Below, piece by piece: positions 42,832 through 51,879 of a stretch of 64,000 nucleotides of DNA. Each line of letters opens with the position of its first letter. Position 1 is the stretch's first letter. The notes beneath the pieces were generated by a model. That model was given only the letters and a program-made list of their open reading frames with translations. It had not been told where the DNA came from and did no database searches. The stretch is from Maricaulis alexandrii (GTDB lineage Bacteria > Pseudomonadota > Alphaproteobacteria > Caulobacterales > Maricaulaceae), in assembly GCF_005871165.1 (NCBI RefSeq), contig NZ_SWKP01000005.1, positions 434,001 to 498,000 on the forward strand, given 5' to 3'. Position numbers and translations under genes: made by a program.

Positions 42832-44109
42832 ATGAATCACTGGGGCTTCGAAATGTTCTCCAACTGGCTGTCCAATCGCCGCGGCAATACCACTGTTGTA
42901 TTCGCCCTCTGCCTCCCGGTGGTGATGGGGTGTGCGGGACTGGGTGTGGAAGTGGGGTTCTGGCAATACCGCCAGCGCGAGGCCCAGACGGCCGCCGACC
43001 TGGCTGCCTATGCCGGCGCCGTGTCGCTGCGCAATCATGAAAGCGTCGCCCAGGCGCGCGAGGAAGCGGCGGCCGAGGCGCGTCTTCACGGTTTCGAGGC
43101 GACGGCCGGTATCATCAATGCGATGTCGCCGCCGCAAACGGGCAATTACCAGGATAACCGGTCCATGGAAGTGGTCCTGACCCAGAACCTGCCGCGCTTC
43201 TTCTCCTCGATCATGTCGCAGGAACCCCTGCTGATTTCGGTCCGGGCCGTTGCGACCTACCAGGAAGAAAGCGATGCCTGCCTGCTGGCGCTGAGCCATG
43301 ATGACGGGGCCGCGATCGATCTGTTCGGTTCGTCCAATGTCGCGATGATCGAGTGCGAGATCATGTCCAACTCGATTGCCGATGATGCGGTTACCTTGCG
43401 TGGCTCGACGGATGTGGAAACGCCCTGCATCAATTCGGTGGGCGGTTTCGTGGTCGGGGGCGGCAGTGCGAGCTATACGCTGACCGATTGCCGTGAGCCG
43501 CGGACCAATCTGCCGCGGGCGCAGGACCCCTATGCGGATGTCGAGCCGCCGACGCTGCCGTCCTCCTGTTCCAACATCAATAGTGGGGGTGGCGGTCCGA
43601 ATGCCGGCCTCGTTTCGGTCAGCGCGGGTCCCTCGGGCGTCAAGCGCTTCTGCAATGGTCTCAACCTGACCGGTGAGTATGAGTTCGAGCCCGGTGTCTA
43701 TGTCATTGATGGCGGCGACTTCCGGATCGGGGCCCAGGCCACCGTCGTCGGCGACGGCGTGACCTTCTACTTCACGGACGGAGCCCGCGCCCGCTTCAAT
43801 GGTGGTGCCACGGTCCAGCTGACGGCGCCGAATACCGGGGACTATTCCGGCCTCGTTTTCTTCGGTGACCGGGATGATCATGGCGTCGATCACGTGTTCA
43901 ACGGCACGGCTGACAGCCTGATCACCGGAGCCATCTACACACCGTCCAGCGATATCAGCTTCCTGGGCGATTTCTCCGGCCAGGAGGGCTGCATGCAGCT
44001 GGTTGGCTACACGGTCGAGATCGGCGGCAATGCCAGCATCACGACCGACTGCACAGGCGTGGGCCTGACCTTTCCGAAAATCCCTGGCGATGTCCGTTTG
44101 GTGGAGTGA
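42832..44109 (+). CDS. TadG-like secreted/membrane protein
   Basis: 425 aa. The N-terminal Tad-like segment NRRGNTTVVFALCLPVVMGC (residues about 13-35) is followed by EVGFWQYRQREAQTAADLAA, the conserved helix of TadG-type proteins. The remainder is a secreted beta-rich domain with paired cysteines and Gly/Asn-rich runs, and repeats such as GVYVIDGGDFRIGAQATVVG and VTFYFTDGARARFNGGATVQ that suggest a beta-helix. It is divergent from the vWA paralogues, and its stop lies beside the start of the next TadE-like gene, forming a three-gene operon. Confidence 0.85.
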   Translation: MNHWGFEMFSNWLSNRRGNTTVVFALCLPVVMGCAGLGVEVGFWQYRQREAQTAADLAAYAGAVSLRNHESVAQAREEAAAEARLHGFEATAGIINAMSPPQTGNYQDNRSMEVVLTQNLPRFFSSIMSQEPLLISVRAVATYQEESDACLLALSHDDGAAIDLFGSSNVAMIECEIMSNSIADDAVTLRGSTDVETPCINSVGGFVVGGGSASYTLTDCREPRTNLPRAQDPYADVEPPTLPSSCSNINSGGGGPNAGLVSVSAGPSGVKRFCNGLNLTGEYEFEPGVYVIDGGDFRIGAQATVVGDGVTFYFTDGARARFNGGATVQLTAPNTGDYSGLVFFGDRDDHGVDHVFNGTADSLITGAIYTPSSDISFLGDFSGQEGCMQLVGYTVEIGGNASITTDCTGVGLTFPKIPGDVRLVE

Positions 44110-44114
44110 TCCTC

Positions 44115-44558
44115 ATGACCCGTTTGTTCCAGAGTGTGATGCAGACCCTGTCGGATTTCCGGGCCTCCCGGGCCGGAACGGCGGCCGTGGAATTCTCGCT
44201 GATCGTGCCGGTTCTCGCCGCGCTCCTTCTGGGCGTGTTCGATCTGGGACGGATGACCTATGACCGCACCGATCTGCATTCGGCCGTGCGGGGCGGGGCC
44301 CAGTACTTCATGGCCGGTGGCGAGGATATCGATGAAGCGGTCTCGATCGTGAACCGGTCCTGGACCAATCGTCCGGAAAACGCCCAGGTCACGGTCGTTA
44401 AGTGCTGCAAATGCGCCGAGGCCGACGCGCCCTGCGGCCAGCTCTGCCCGGATGGCAGCGTTCCCGACATCATGCACGAGCTGGAGGCCACGGCTTACTT
44501 CACCGGCGTGTTCGGCGAATATGAAGTGAGCGTCGAGGAGGTGGTCCGTGCGCGCTGA
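44115..44558 (+). CDS. TadE-like protein
   Basis: 147 aa from ATG 44115; GGAG lies eight bases upstream, making it better than the GTG at 44106. The TadE core is RAGTAAVEFSLIVPVLAALL (membrane helix about 22-45, with conserved Glu after AVEF). The C-terminal half contains the cysteine cluster CCKCAEADAPCGQLC, a pattern I associate with TadE-like proteins. It overlaps the following gene by 11 bases. Part of the Tad-like trio; no Flp pilin, prepilin peptidase or ATPase gene is near. Confidence 0.88.
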   Translation: MTRLFQSVMQTLSDFRASRAGTAAVEFSLIVPVLAALLLGVFDLGRMTYDRTDLHSAVRGGAQYFMAGGEDIDEAVSIVNRSWTNRPENAQVTVVKCCKCAEADAPCGQLCPDGSVPDIMHELEATAYFTGVFGEYEVSVEEVVRAR

Positions 44559-44961
44559 TCGACACATCTGGCGGCGGTTCGGCCGCGATCGCTCCGGTGC
44601 GGGGGCGCTGGAATTCGCCCTGATCTCGCCGGCCCTGATCTTCCTGATCATCGGTGTGATCCAGATCTCTCTGGCCCTGTACAAGGGCTCGACCGTGCAA
44701 TGGATCGCGGAACGTGCCGTTCGCACGGCGATGATCGATGCCAGCGTGGATGCCGCCGCCTTGACCCAGCTGATCGAAAGCGATCTGGCGGAAATGGGCG
44801 AGGACCTGCAGGTCCAGGTGGCCTTCCAGATCGATGATACCGGCGCGGTGCCGATCGGCCGGATCCAGGTGGACTATGCCTATCCGGTGGCCCTGCCGCT
44901 GGTGGAGACCTTCTACGCCACATTCTCGGTCGACAGTGTCGTGCCCATGCCGCAGGTCTGA
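44548..44961 (+). CDS. TadE-like protein
   Basis: 137 aa from GTG 44548, with GAGGAGG a few bases upstream. TadE core SGAGALEFALISPALIFLII with a single membrane helix (residues about 19-42), then a periplasmic domain of about 90 residues. It overlaps the previous TadE-like gene by 11 bases, so translation is coupled. As a pseudopilin-like minor component it could support assembly or anchoring of a fibre; the rest of a Tad machine would have to be elsewhere in the genome. Confidence 0.88.
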   Translation: MRADRHIWRRFGRDRSGAGALEFALISPALIFLIIGVIQISLALYKGSTVQWIAERAVRTAMIDASVDAAALTQLIESDLAEMGEDLQVQVAFQIDDTGAVPIGRIQVDYAYPVALPLVETFYATFSVDSVVPMPQV

Positions 44962-45035
44962 GCGGTGCCCGTACCGGGGCGGCCGGGACCGCAAAACCCG
45001 TTGACGCCGGGCCTTGGCCTTGTCAGACGGGTGAG

Positions 45036-46196
45036 ATGAGCCATCTCGATACCGCCATTGACGAATTGCGTGACCTGGTCGCGTTTGACACCACGTCCCG
45101 CAACACGAATCTCCCGCTGATCGATCATGTCGAGGCCAAGCTGCTTGCGCTGGGGGCGGTGTGTGAACGCATCCCGTCCGCGGACGGGAAGAAGGCCAAT
45201 CTGCATGCCCGTTTCGGTCCGGCCGTGCCCGGTGGTGTGATCCTGTCCGGTCATACGGATGTGGTGCCGGTTGATGGCCAGCCCTGGACGTCCGATCCCT
45301 GGGCGCTGACCGACAAGGGCGATGGCAAGCTCTACGGTCGTGGCACGTGCGACATGAAAGGCTTTTCAGCCTGCATTCTCGCCCTGGCGCCCAAGATGGC
45401 CGCGGCCGATCTCAAGAAGCCTGTCCACATTGCTCTTTCCTATGATGAGGAAGTGGGCTGTCTGGGGGCGCCGGCCCTGATCGACCGGATCATGGAGGGC
45501 CCGATCCAGCCGGCCATGGTCGTGGTGGGCGAGCCGACCGACATGAAAGTGGTCACGGCGCACAAGGGCCTGTTCTCCATGGTGGTGAAGGTGCGTGGCC
45601 GGGAGGCGCATTCCTCCTTGGTCAAGGACGGGGCCTGTGCGGTGACCCATGCTGTGCCCTTGATGAATTTCCTCGTCGAGGAAGCGGCGAAGATGGAAGC
45701 GGCGGCCCCGGCCGACAGCCCGTTCAACCCGCCCTATGGAACGCTGACCATTGGTGAGGTGAAGGGCGGCACGGCGCTGAACATCCTGGCGCTGGATTGC
45801 GAGTTCGGCACGCTGATGCGGCCCTGTCCCTGGGATGATCCCCACGGTCTGGCCGAACGGCTGCGGGAGAAGGCGGCCGGGATCGAGGCGGAGATGCGCA
45901 AGGCGGCGCCGGAAGCCCGGATCGAGATTTCCATCCGCTCCGACGTCCCGGCCTTCGCGCCGGAAGACAATGGCCTGGCCGAGCGGCTGGCGCGCCAGCT
46001 CACCGGGGATAACTCGACCCGCGTGGTCAGTTATGGCACCGAAGCCGGCCAGTTCCAGAAGGCCGGCCTGTCCGTCGTCGTCTGCGGGCCCGGTTCGATC
46101 AGCCAGGCCCACCAGCCGGACGAGTTTGTGGCGATTGACCAGCTCGAGGAATGCTGTGCCTTTCTCGACCGGATGGTCGGCGCATTGCAGGCCTGA
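45036..46196 (+). CDS. argE: Acetylornithine deacetylase
   Basis: 386-aa M20-family zinc hydrolase that removes the acetyl group from N-acetylornithine in arginine synthesis. Metal and catalytic residues are in SGHTDVVPVDG (His/Asp), GRGTCDMKGF (bridging Asp), SYDEEVGCLGA (catalytic and metal Glu) and GEPTDMK, with the final His in SQAHQPDEF. The dimerisation domain GREAHSSLVKDG, typical for ArgE, is present. It is followed after three bases by a small unknown gene. The close relative DapE is less likely given the SQAHQPDE ending. Confidence 0.92.
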   Translation: MSHLDTAIDELRDLVAFDTTSRNTNLPLIDHVEAKLLALGAVCERIPSADGKKANLHARFGPAVPGGVILSGHTDVVPVDGQPWTSDPWALTDKGDGKLYGRGTCDMKGFSACILALAPKMAAADLKKPVHIALSYDEEVGCLGAPALIDRIMEGPIQPAMVVVGEPTDMKVVTAHKGLFSMVVKVRGREAHSSLVKDGACAVTHAVPLMNFLVEEAAKMEAAAPADSPFNPPYGTLTIGEVKGGTALNILALDCEFGTLMRPCPWDDPHGLAERLREKAAGIEAEMRKAAPEARIEISIRSDVPAFAPEDNGLAERLARQLTGDNSTRVVSYGTEAGQFQKAGLSVVVCGPGSISQAHQPDEFVAIDQLEECCAFLDRMVGALQA

Positions 46197-46199
46197 TCG

Positions 46200-46589
46200 A
46201 TGAGCTACACCTACCGGTATGACCGGGAATTGAAAGTCTTCCGCATCCGGTTCGAGGGTGAAGTCGACATGGCGGAAATCCTGCGCTCGGATGCCGATCT
46301 GATTGCGGAGCCCGATTGGCCCCGGTCCCGGCGCATCCTGACCACGCTGGCCCCGGGCACGGATCTGAGCTCATTGACGGTCGAGCAGTATCTCGAAACC
46401 GCCATGCCCTACATGGAGCGCACGCAGGGGCAGCGCGGTGAGGGAACCAGAGAGGCCTGGGTCATCCCAGAGCGCTGGAAGTCGCCGATCATCCAAGTCT
46501 GGCAGCACTTGCCGCAGACGGAAGCCCTGCATGATTTCGGTGTGTTTGAATCCGAGGCGGATGCCCTGGCCTGGTTGCTCGCCGACTGA
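46200..46589 (+). CDS. Conserved small protein of unknown function (STAS/SpoIIAA-like length)
   Basis: 129 aa, soluble, no signal peptide. Pattern beta-strand (YTYRYDRELKVFRIRFEGEV), helix (DMAEILRSDADLIAEPD), strand, helix, ending FESEADALAWLLAD, resembling SpoIIAA/STAS-like small domains, but no diagnostic motif is seen. It starts three bases after argE, so is probably co-transcribed, and a bidirectional terminator follows. Function not assigned. Confidence 0.75.
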   Translation: MSYTYRYDRELKVFRIRFEGEVDMAEILRSDADLIAEPDWPRSRRILTTLAPGTDLSSLTVEQYLETAMPYMERTQGQRGEGTREAWVIPERWKSPIIQVWQHLPQTEALHDFGVFESEADALAWLLAD

Positions 46590-46601
46590 CCCCGACAACA
46601 A

Positions 46602-46629
46602 AAAAGGGCGCCGCAACGGGCGCCCTTTT
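46602..46629. terminator. Bidirectional terminator between argE operon and sqdB
   Basis: AAAAGGGCGC (46602-46611) and GCGCCCTTTT (46620-46629), a perfect 10-bp stem with an 8-base loop, have A and T runs on both sides. It serves the plus-strand argE unit and the minus-strand sqdB gene. Confidence 0.88.
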
Positions 46630-46650
46630 CTCATTCGATCCAGCGAACGC

Positions 46651-47862
46651 CTACTCGGCGGCCGTCGTCGTGGCGGCCGGCTTGGCGGCGGCCTCTTCGC
46701 GGCCCTTGCCCCAATAGGAGATGCAGGGGATTTTCGTCTTGTCGCAGCGCCCGGCATATTTGCGGGCGATGTCGGTGACTTCTTCCATCAGGCCGTCGGC
46801 CAGCGTGGTGGGCTTCAGGCCCATTTGCAGGAAGGTGTCGTTTTCGACGTGCAGGTCGTTTTCGTCCGCTTCATTGCGCGGGTTCGGGACCAGCTGCATT
46901 TCGGCGCCGGCCAGGTCGGCGATCATCTTGGCCAGATCGCGGACGCGGTGCGTCTCGGTCATCTGGTTCATGATGCGGACCTTCTCGCCATCGAGCGGCG
47001 GGTTCTCGACCGCCAGCTGGACGCAGCGCACCGTGTCCTGGATGTGGATGAAGGCGCGGGTCTGGCCGCCCGTGCCGTGCACGGTCATCGGATAGCCCAC
47101 GGCGGCCTGCATCAGGAAGCGGTTCAGCACCGTGCCGTAATCGCCGTCATAGTCGAAGCGGTTGATCAGGCGCTCATCACGCTTGGTTTCTTCCGTCTGC
47201 GTACCCCAGACGATGCCCTGGTGGAGATCGGTGATCTTCACCTTGTCGTTCTTGTTGTAGAAATGGAAGAAGAGCTGATCCTGGGTCTTGGTCATGTGGT
47301 AGATCGAACCCGGATTGGCCGGATACAGGATTTCCTGGTCCTTGAGGCCTTCATCGGTCTCGATCTTCACCTTCAGATAGCCCTCGGGGATTTTCATCCC
47401 GGCCGTGCCATAGCCATAGACGCCCATCGTGCCCAGGTGGACGAGATGGATGTCCTTGCCGCTGTCGACGATGGCGGCGAGCACGTCATTGGTGGCGTTG
47501 AGATTATTGTCCACCGTGTAGCGCTTGTGGCGGGCCGACTTCATGGAGTACGGCGCGGCGCGCTGCTCGGCGAAGTGAACGATCGTGTCCGGCTGTTCGT
47601 CGGCAATGAGGTCGACCAGTTCCTGGTAGTCCTTGCCGATATTCATGTTCACGAACTTGATGTCGCGGCCGGAAACCTCTTTCCAGGCGGCCAGACGCTC
47701 CGACATCGGACGGATCGGGGTGAGGCTCTCGACTTCGAGCTCCACATCGATCTTGCGACGGGACAGATTGTCCACGATGACCACGTCGTGGCCCAGATTG
47801 GAAAGGTGGAGCGCCGTCGGCCATCCGCAGAAGCCGTCTCCACCAAGAACGATTACTTTCAT
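46651..47862 (-). CDS. sqdB: UDP-sulfoquinovose synthase
   Basis: 403 aa from ATG 47862 (GAGGG upstream); the frame extends upstream without a better start. SqdB joins UDP-glucose and sulfite to form UDP-sulfoquinovose, the head-group donor of the sulfolipid SQDG. The Rossmann motif VIVLGGDGFCGWPTALHLS, the catalytic Thr in HLGTMGVYG, Tyr and Lys in YHMTKTQ, and the SqdB-specific stretches FAEQRAAPYSMK and DLHQGIVWG are all present. A low-complexity tail (KPAATTTAAE) closes it. The sulfolipid synthase gene (sqdX or sqdD) is not in the window. Confidence 0.95.
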   Translation of the reverse strand: MKVIVLGGDGFCGWPTALHLSNLGHDVVIVDNLSRRKIDVELEVESLTPIRPMSERLAAWKEVSGRDIKFVNMNIGKDYQELVDLIADEQPDTIVHFAEQRAAPYSMKSARHKRYTVDNNLNATNDVLAAIVDSGKDIHLVHLGTMGVYGYGTAGMKIPEGYLKVKIETDEGLKDQEILYPANPGSIYHMTKTQDQLFFHFYNKNDKVKITDLHQGIVWGTQTEETKRDERLINRFDYDGDYGTVLNRFLMQAAVGYPMTVHGTGGQTRAFIHIQDTVRCVQLAVENPPLDGEKVRIMNQMTETHRVRDLAKMIADLAGAEMQLVPNPRNEADENDLHVENDTFLQMGLKPTTLADGLMEEVTDIARKYAGRCDKTKIPCISYWGKGREEAAAKPAATTTAAE

Positions 47863-48262
47863 GTACGTCTGCCCTCGACGTGTTGTCCTAGTGTCGAAGG
47901 GTTCTCGCAAGGGGGGCGATACAATTCAAGTCCCGGTCTGCGCGACGGGCTGTGCTCCGGCGGTTTCAAAATCAAAACAGCATATTGTGACTGCGATCCG
48001 CGCAGCCGTTGGTCGGGGGCATGCCGCGGTAGCGTTATCATGGATATTATTTCGCGCACTTGTGGCATTTTGCGATCTATATTTTGCGCCACTTTTGCTG
48101 TGCTCGAATGATTGGCGCGCCTGCACCAGAAAATGAAAAATTTCCGTTTTCCGGGATTTCGTCGCACTCCATCGGTGGACGGGGGCGGGAAAGGCCGCTA
48201 AATCCGCGCCAGATTTGCCGGGTCGACAAGGCGATCCGGTGGCCGTCAAGGAGATGAAAAGC
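47863..48262. other. 400-base intergenic region between sqdB and gap
   Basis: Divergent promoter region for sqdB (minus) and gap (plus). It is more AT-rich than the flanks. Two copies of ATTTTGCG (48067-48074 and 48081-48088) lie in one stretch, and an AAAATGAAAAATTTCCG segment follows near 48132. No convincing ORF, tRNA or terminator was seen; a small RNA cannot be excluded. Confidence 0.4.
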
Positions 48263-49276
48263 ATGGCTCTTCGCGTCGCAATTACCGGATTTGGCCGTAT
48301 CGGCCGCCTGGCACTGCGTGCCGTCCTGGAAGAAAAGCGCTGGGACGAGATTGAAGTTGTCGCGATCAATGACAGCTCGACGCCGGAGACGAATGCACAC
48401 CTGCTGACCTATGACAGCGTGCACGGGCGCTATCCGGGCGAGATCAAGGTCGGCGATGACTGGATCGATGCCGGTTTCGGCAAGATCCAGAAAGTCTCCA
48501 ACCGCGACCCCAGCCAGCTGCCCTGGAAAGAGATGGGCATCGACATCGTTCTGGAGTGCACCGGCAAGTTCAACTCCAAGGAAGCCTCGATGGCGCACAT
48601 CGAAGGTTCCGGCGCCAAGAAGGTGCTGTGCTCGGCTCCGGCCAAGAATGCCGACAAGACCATCGTCTATGGCGTGAACCATGATCAGCTCTCTGCCGAT
48701 GATCTGGTCGTCTCCAACGCCTCGTGCACCACGAACGGCCTGGCGCCGGTTGCCAAGGTGCTCAACGACGCCGTGGGTATCGAACGCGGTCACATGACCA
48801 CGATCCACGCCTATACCGGTGACCAGCCGACCCTGGACCGGAACCACAAGGACCTGCACCGCGCCCGTGCGGCCGCCATGTCGATGATCCCGACCTCGAC
48901 CGGTGCTGCCAAGGCGGTCGGCCTGGTCCTGCCGGAACTGGTGGGCAAGCTGGACGGTGCCGCCGTGCGCGTGCCGACCCCGAATGTGTCGCTGATCGAC
49001 CTGGTCTTCACGCCAGGCCGCGCCACGACCGAGGCGGAACTGGCCGAAGCGGTGAAAGCCGCAGCCGACGGCCCGATGAAGGGTGTGCTGGGCTATGACA
49101 GCATCCCGCTCGTCTCCATCGACTACAATCATGACAGCCGCTCCTCGATCGTCGCCATCGACAAGATCAAGGTGATCGATGAGCGCCTCGCCCGCGTGAT
49201 GACCTGGTACGACAATGAGTGGGGCTTCGCCTGCCGCATGATCGATACCGCGGTCGCCATGGGCAAATACCTCTAA
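48263..49276 (+). CDS. gap: Glyceraldehyde-3-phosphate dehydrogenase, type I
   Basis: 337 aa from ATG 48263, nine bases after AAGGAG. It oxidises glyceraldehyde-3-phosphate in glycolysis, or acts in the reverse direction in gluconeogenesis. NAD(P) motif GFGRIGRLALRA near the N-terminus, catalytic Cys155 in SNASCTTNGLAPVA, and SSTGAAKAVGLVLPEL and YDNEWGFACRMIDT near the end are diagnostic. First gene of gap-pgk-fba; pgk starts 24 bases downstream. Confidence 0.97.
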   Translation: MALRVAITGFGRIGRLALRAVLEEKRWDEIEVVAINDSSTPETNAHLLTYDSVHGRYPGEIKVGDDWIDAGFGKIQKVSNRDPSQLPWKEMGIDIVLECTGKFNSKEASMAHIEGSGAKKVLCSAPAKNADKTIVYGVNHDQLSADDLVVSNASCTTNGLAPVAKVLNDAVGIERGHMTTIHAYTGDQPTLDRNHKDLHRARAAAMSMIPTSTGAAKAVGLVLPELVGKLDGAAVRVPTPNVSLIDLVFTPGRATTEAELAEAVKAAADGPMKGVLGYDSIPLVSIDYNHDSRSSIVAIDKIKVIDERLARVMTWYDNEWGFACRMIDTAVAMGKYL

Positions 49277-49300
49277 GCGACACAGACAGGGCCGTCCGAC

Positions 49301-50512
49301 ATGACCGAGATCCGCCGCATCCAGGATGCTGACGTCGCCGGCAAGCGCGTGCTTGTCCGCGTCGATTTCAACGTGCCGATGAAGGATGGCGAAGTGACGG
49401 ACGATACGCGTCTGCGCGCCGCCCTGCCGACCATCGAACACCTGGCCGAAGCTGGCGCGAAAGTGGTCCTGCTGGCCCATTTCGGCCGTCCGAAAGGCCA
49501 GGTCGTGCCGGAGATGTCGCTGGAACCGGTCTGCCAGCCGCTGGCCGATCTGCTGGGCGAAGCGATCAGCTTCTGCACGGAGACGGTGGGCGAGCATGCG
49601 GCCTCGGCCGTGGCCGACCTGGAAGATGGCGACATCATGCTGATGGAAAACACGCGTTTCCATCCGGGCGAAGAGAAGAATGATCCGGCCTTCTCCCAGC
49701 TCCTGGCTGAACTGGGCGATCTCTATGTTGATGATGCCTTCTCGGCGGCTCACCGCGCCCATGCCTCCACCGAGGGTGTGGCGCAGCTTCTGCCGGCCTT
49801 TGCCGGCCTGGCCATGCAGCGCGAGATCGACCATTTGGTTGCCGCCCTGGAAGCGCCGCAGCGCCCGGTGATCGCCCTGGTGGGCGGCGCCAAGGTCTCC
49901 ACCAAGATCGATCTGCTGCAGAACCTGGTGAAGAAGGTCGACATCCTTTTCGTCGGTGGCGGCATGGCCAATACGCTCCTGCATGCCCAGGGCGTGAAGG
50001 TCGGGGCCAGCCTGTGTGAAAAGGATCTGGTCGATACGGCCCGGGCCATCCTGGCCGCGGCTGAAGAGGCCGGCTGCAAGCTGATGCTGCCGAGCGATGT
50101 CGTTCTCGCCAAGGAATTCAAGCCGAACCCGGACACGCGTCTGGCCGCCGTCACTGACGTCGCTGAGGACGAGATGATCCTGGATTGCGGCCCGGCCACG
50201 GTAGTGGCCCTGTCGCTCGCCATGGAAGACGCCAAGACGCTGATCTGGAACGGTCCGCTGGGCGCGTTCGAAACGCCGCCCTTCGAAACGGCAACCGTGG
50301 CCGCGGCGGAACAGGCGGCCAAGATGGCCAAGGCCGGTGAACTGGTCGCAGTGGCCGGCGGCGGCGATACGGTGGCCGCGCTGAACCAGGCCGGTGTTGC
50401 CGACGATTTCACCTTCATTTCGACGGCGGGCGGCGCCTTCCTGGAATGGATGGAAGGCAAGGATTTGCCGGGCGTGTCCGTTCTGATGGAAGTGGAAGGC
50501 GTGGACGCCTGA
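49301..50512 (+). CDS. pgk: Phosphoglycerate kinase
   Basis: 403 aa, transferring phosphate between 1,3-bisphosphoglycerate and ADP. N-terminal [20 protein letters not shown] and [10 protein letters not shown] bind the sugar phosphate; [41 protein letters not shown] and [12 protein letters not shown] form the nucleotide side. Length is normal. It follows gap by 24 bases and precedes fba by 188 bases. Confidence 0.97.
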   Translation: MTEIRRIQDADVAGKRVLVRVDFNVPMKDGEVTDDTRLRAALPTIEHLAEAGAKVVLLAHFGRPKGQVVPEMSLEPVCQPLADLLGEAISFCTETVGEHAASAVADLEDGDIMLMENTRFHPGEEKNDPAFSQLLAELGDLYVDDAFSAAHRAHASTEGVAQLLPAFAGLAMQREIDHLVAALEAPQRPVIALVGGAKVSTKIDLLQNLVKKVDILFVGGGMANTLLHAQGVKVGASLCEKDLVDTARAILAAAEEAGCKLMLPSDVVLAKEFKPNPDTRLAAVTDVAEDEMILDCGPATVVALSLAMEDAKTLIWNGPLGAFETPPFETATVAAAEQAAKMAKAGELVAVAGGGDTVAALNQAGVADDFTFISTAGGAFLEWMEGKDLPGVSVLMEVEGVDA

Positions 50513-50700
50513 CACGGGGCCGGATTGCCTCCGCGCGAGGCCGATGGTAACGATAACATGAATTCTGCCGGGCCGGGTGGCGTCTATTCGCTGTCCCCCG
50601 GTGGGCAAGTGGGCCGTGCCGTATTACAACGGTCCGGACGATGGTTCGGGCGGGCCTGGGGGCCTGCCGCGAAAGCAGATCACGAACTGGGGTAGATGTG

Positions 50701-51738
50701 ATGGATCTCGATCAACTCAACGAAATCGCGTGCGCCATGGTGGCTCCGGGCAAGGGTATCCTGGCCGCGGATGAATCCACCGGCACGATCGGCAAGCGCT
50801 TTGCCTCGATCAATCTGGACTCCACGCCGGACAGCCGCCGTGACTGGCGCGAGATGCTGTTCCGCACCGAGCCGGCCATGTCCGACCGGATTTCCGGCGT
50901 CATCCTGTATGATGAAACCATCCGCCAGTCGGCCCAGGACGGCACGCCGCTGACCAAGCTGATCACGGATGCCGGTTCCATTCCGGGCATCAAGGTCGAT
51001 ACCGGTGCCAAGCCGCTGGCCGGCGCCGAGGGCGAAACCATCACCGAGGGCCTCGACGGCCTGCGGGACCGCCTCGCCGATTATTACGAACTGGGTGCCC
51101 GCTTCGCCAAATGGCGCGCCGTGATCAATATCGGCGCCAAGGGTGATGAAGCCGTCCCCTCCCAGTATTGCATCAACACGAACATGCACGCCCTGGCCCG
51201 CTATGCCGCGCTCTGCCAGGAAGCCAATATCGTTCCGATCGTCGAGCCGGAAGTCATCATGGATGGCGATCACTCGATCGAGCGCTGCTATGAAGTGACC
51301 GAATTCTCGCTGAAGACGCTGTATCGCGAACTCTTCGACCAGGGCGTCGTGCTGGAAGGCACGATCCTGAAGCCGAACATGGTGATCTCCGGCACCCAGG
51401 CCGCTGATCGTGCCGGTCCGGAAGAAGTCGCCGACATGACCGTCCAGTGCCTGGCCAATTGCGTGCCGGCGGCAGTTCCGGGCATTGCCTTCCTGTCGGG
51501 CGGTCAGTCCGACGAGGAAGCCACGCATCACCTGTCCCTGATGAACGGTTCCTACGACCTGCCCTGGCCGCTGACCTTCTCCTATGGCCGCGCCCTGCAG
51601 GCGGCTCCGCTCCAGGTCTGGGGTGGCAAGGCGGAGAATGTGGCTGCCGGTCAGGCCGCCTTCAATCACCGCGCCAAGATGAACGGCCTCGCCGCCCTCG
51701 GCGAATATGAGCCGGAGATGGAAAAAGAGTTCGCGTAA
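50701..51738 (+). CDS. fba: Fructose-bisphosphate aldolase, class I
   Basis: 345-aa Schiff-base aldolase: N-terminal GKGILAADESTGTIGKRF, then NIGAKGDEAVPSQYCINTNM, and the Schiff-base Lys in VLEGTILKPNMVISG; ending AAFNHRAKMNGLAALGEYEP. ATG 50701 follows GGGGTAG; a GTG at 50698 is directly adjacent. Class I type is clear; no class II zinc motif is present. It is third in gap-pgk-fba and ends at a strong terminator. Confidence 0.95.
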   Translation: MDLDQLNEIACAMVAPGKGILAADESTGTIGKRFASINLDSTPDSRRDWREMLFRTEPAMSDRISGVILYDETIRQSAQDGTPLTKLITDAGSIPGIKVDTGAKPLAGAEGETITEGLDGLRDRLADYYELGARFAKWRAVINIGAKGDEAVPSQYCINTNMHALARYAALCQEANIVPIVEPEVIMDGDHSIERCYEVTEFSLKTLYRELFDQGVVLEGTILKPNMVISGTQAADRAGPEEVADMTVQCLANCVPAAVPGIAFLSGGQSDEEATHHLSLMNGSYDLPWPLTFSYGRALQAAPLQVWGGKAENVAAGQAAFNHRAKMNGLAALGEYEPEMEKEFA

Positions 51739-51766
51739 GGCGATCTTCCAATTCCACGCACAAAAA

Positions 51767-51790
51767 AACGGGGCCCCGCGGGGCCCCGTT
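51767..51790. terminator. Terminator after fba, probably bidirectional
   Basis: AACGGGGCCCC (51767-51777) and GGGGCCCCGTT (51780-51790) give an 11-bp perfect stem with a 2-base loop, preceded by AAAAAAA and followed by CTCGTTTC. It also faces the minus-strand secreted-protein gene. Confidence 0.85.
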
Positions 51791-51879
51791 CTCGTTTCAG
51801 CTGAGCAGCGGGCTGGTTTCTTGGTGGTCGGCTTGCCGAACCGCGAAACCGGTGCCCACTTCCGCTGGCAATCCGACGA

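Noticed and set aside
39452-44961. Complete Tad/Flp pilus locus
   Set aside because: No Flp pilin, prepilin peptidase, secretin, or assembly ATPase is found in the window.
48077-50608. Open frame of 843 codons antisense to gap and pgk
   Set aside because: It spans two highly conserved glycolytic genes and has no recognisable domain or ribosome site.
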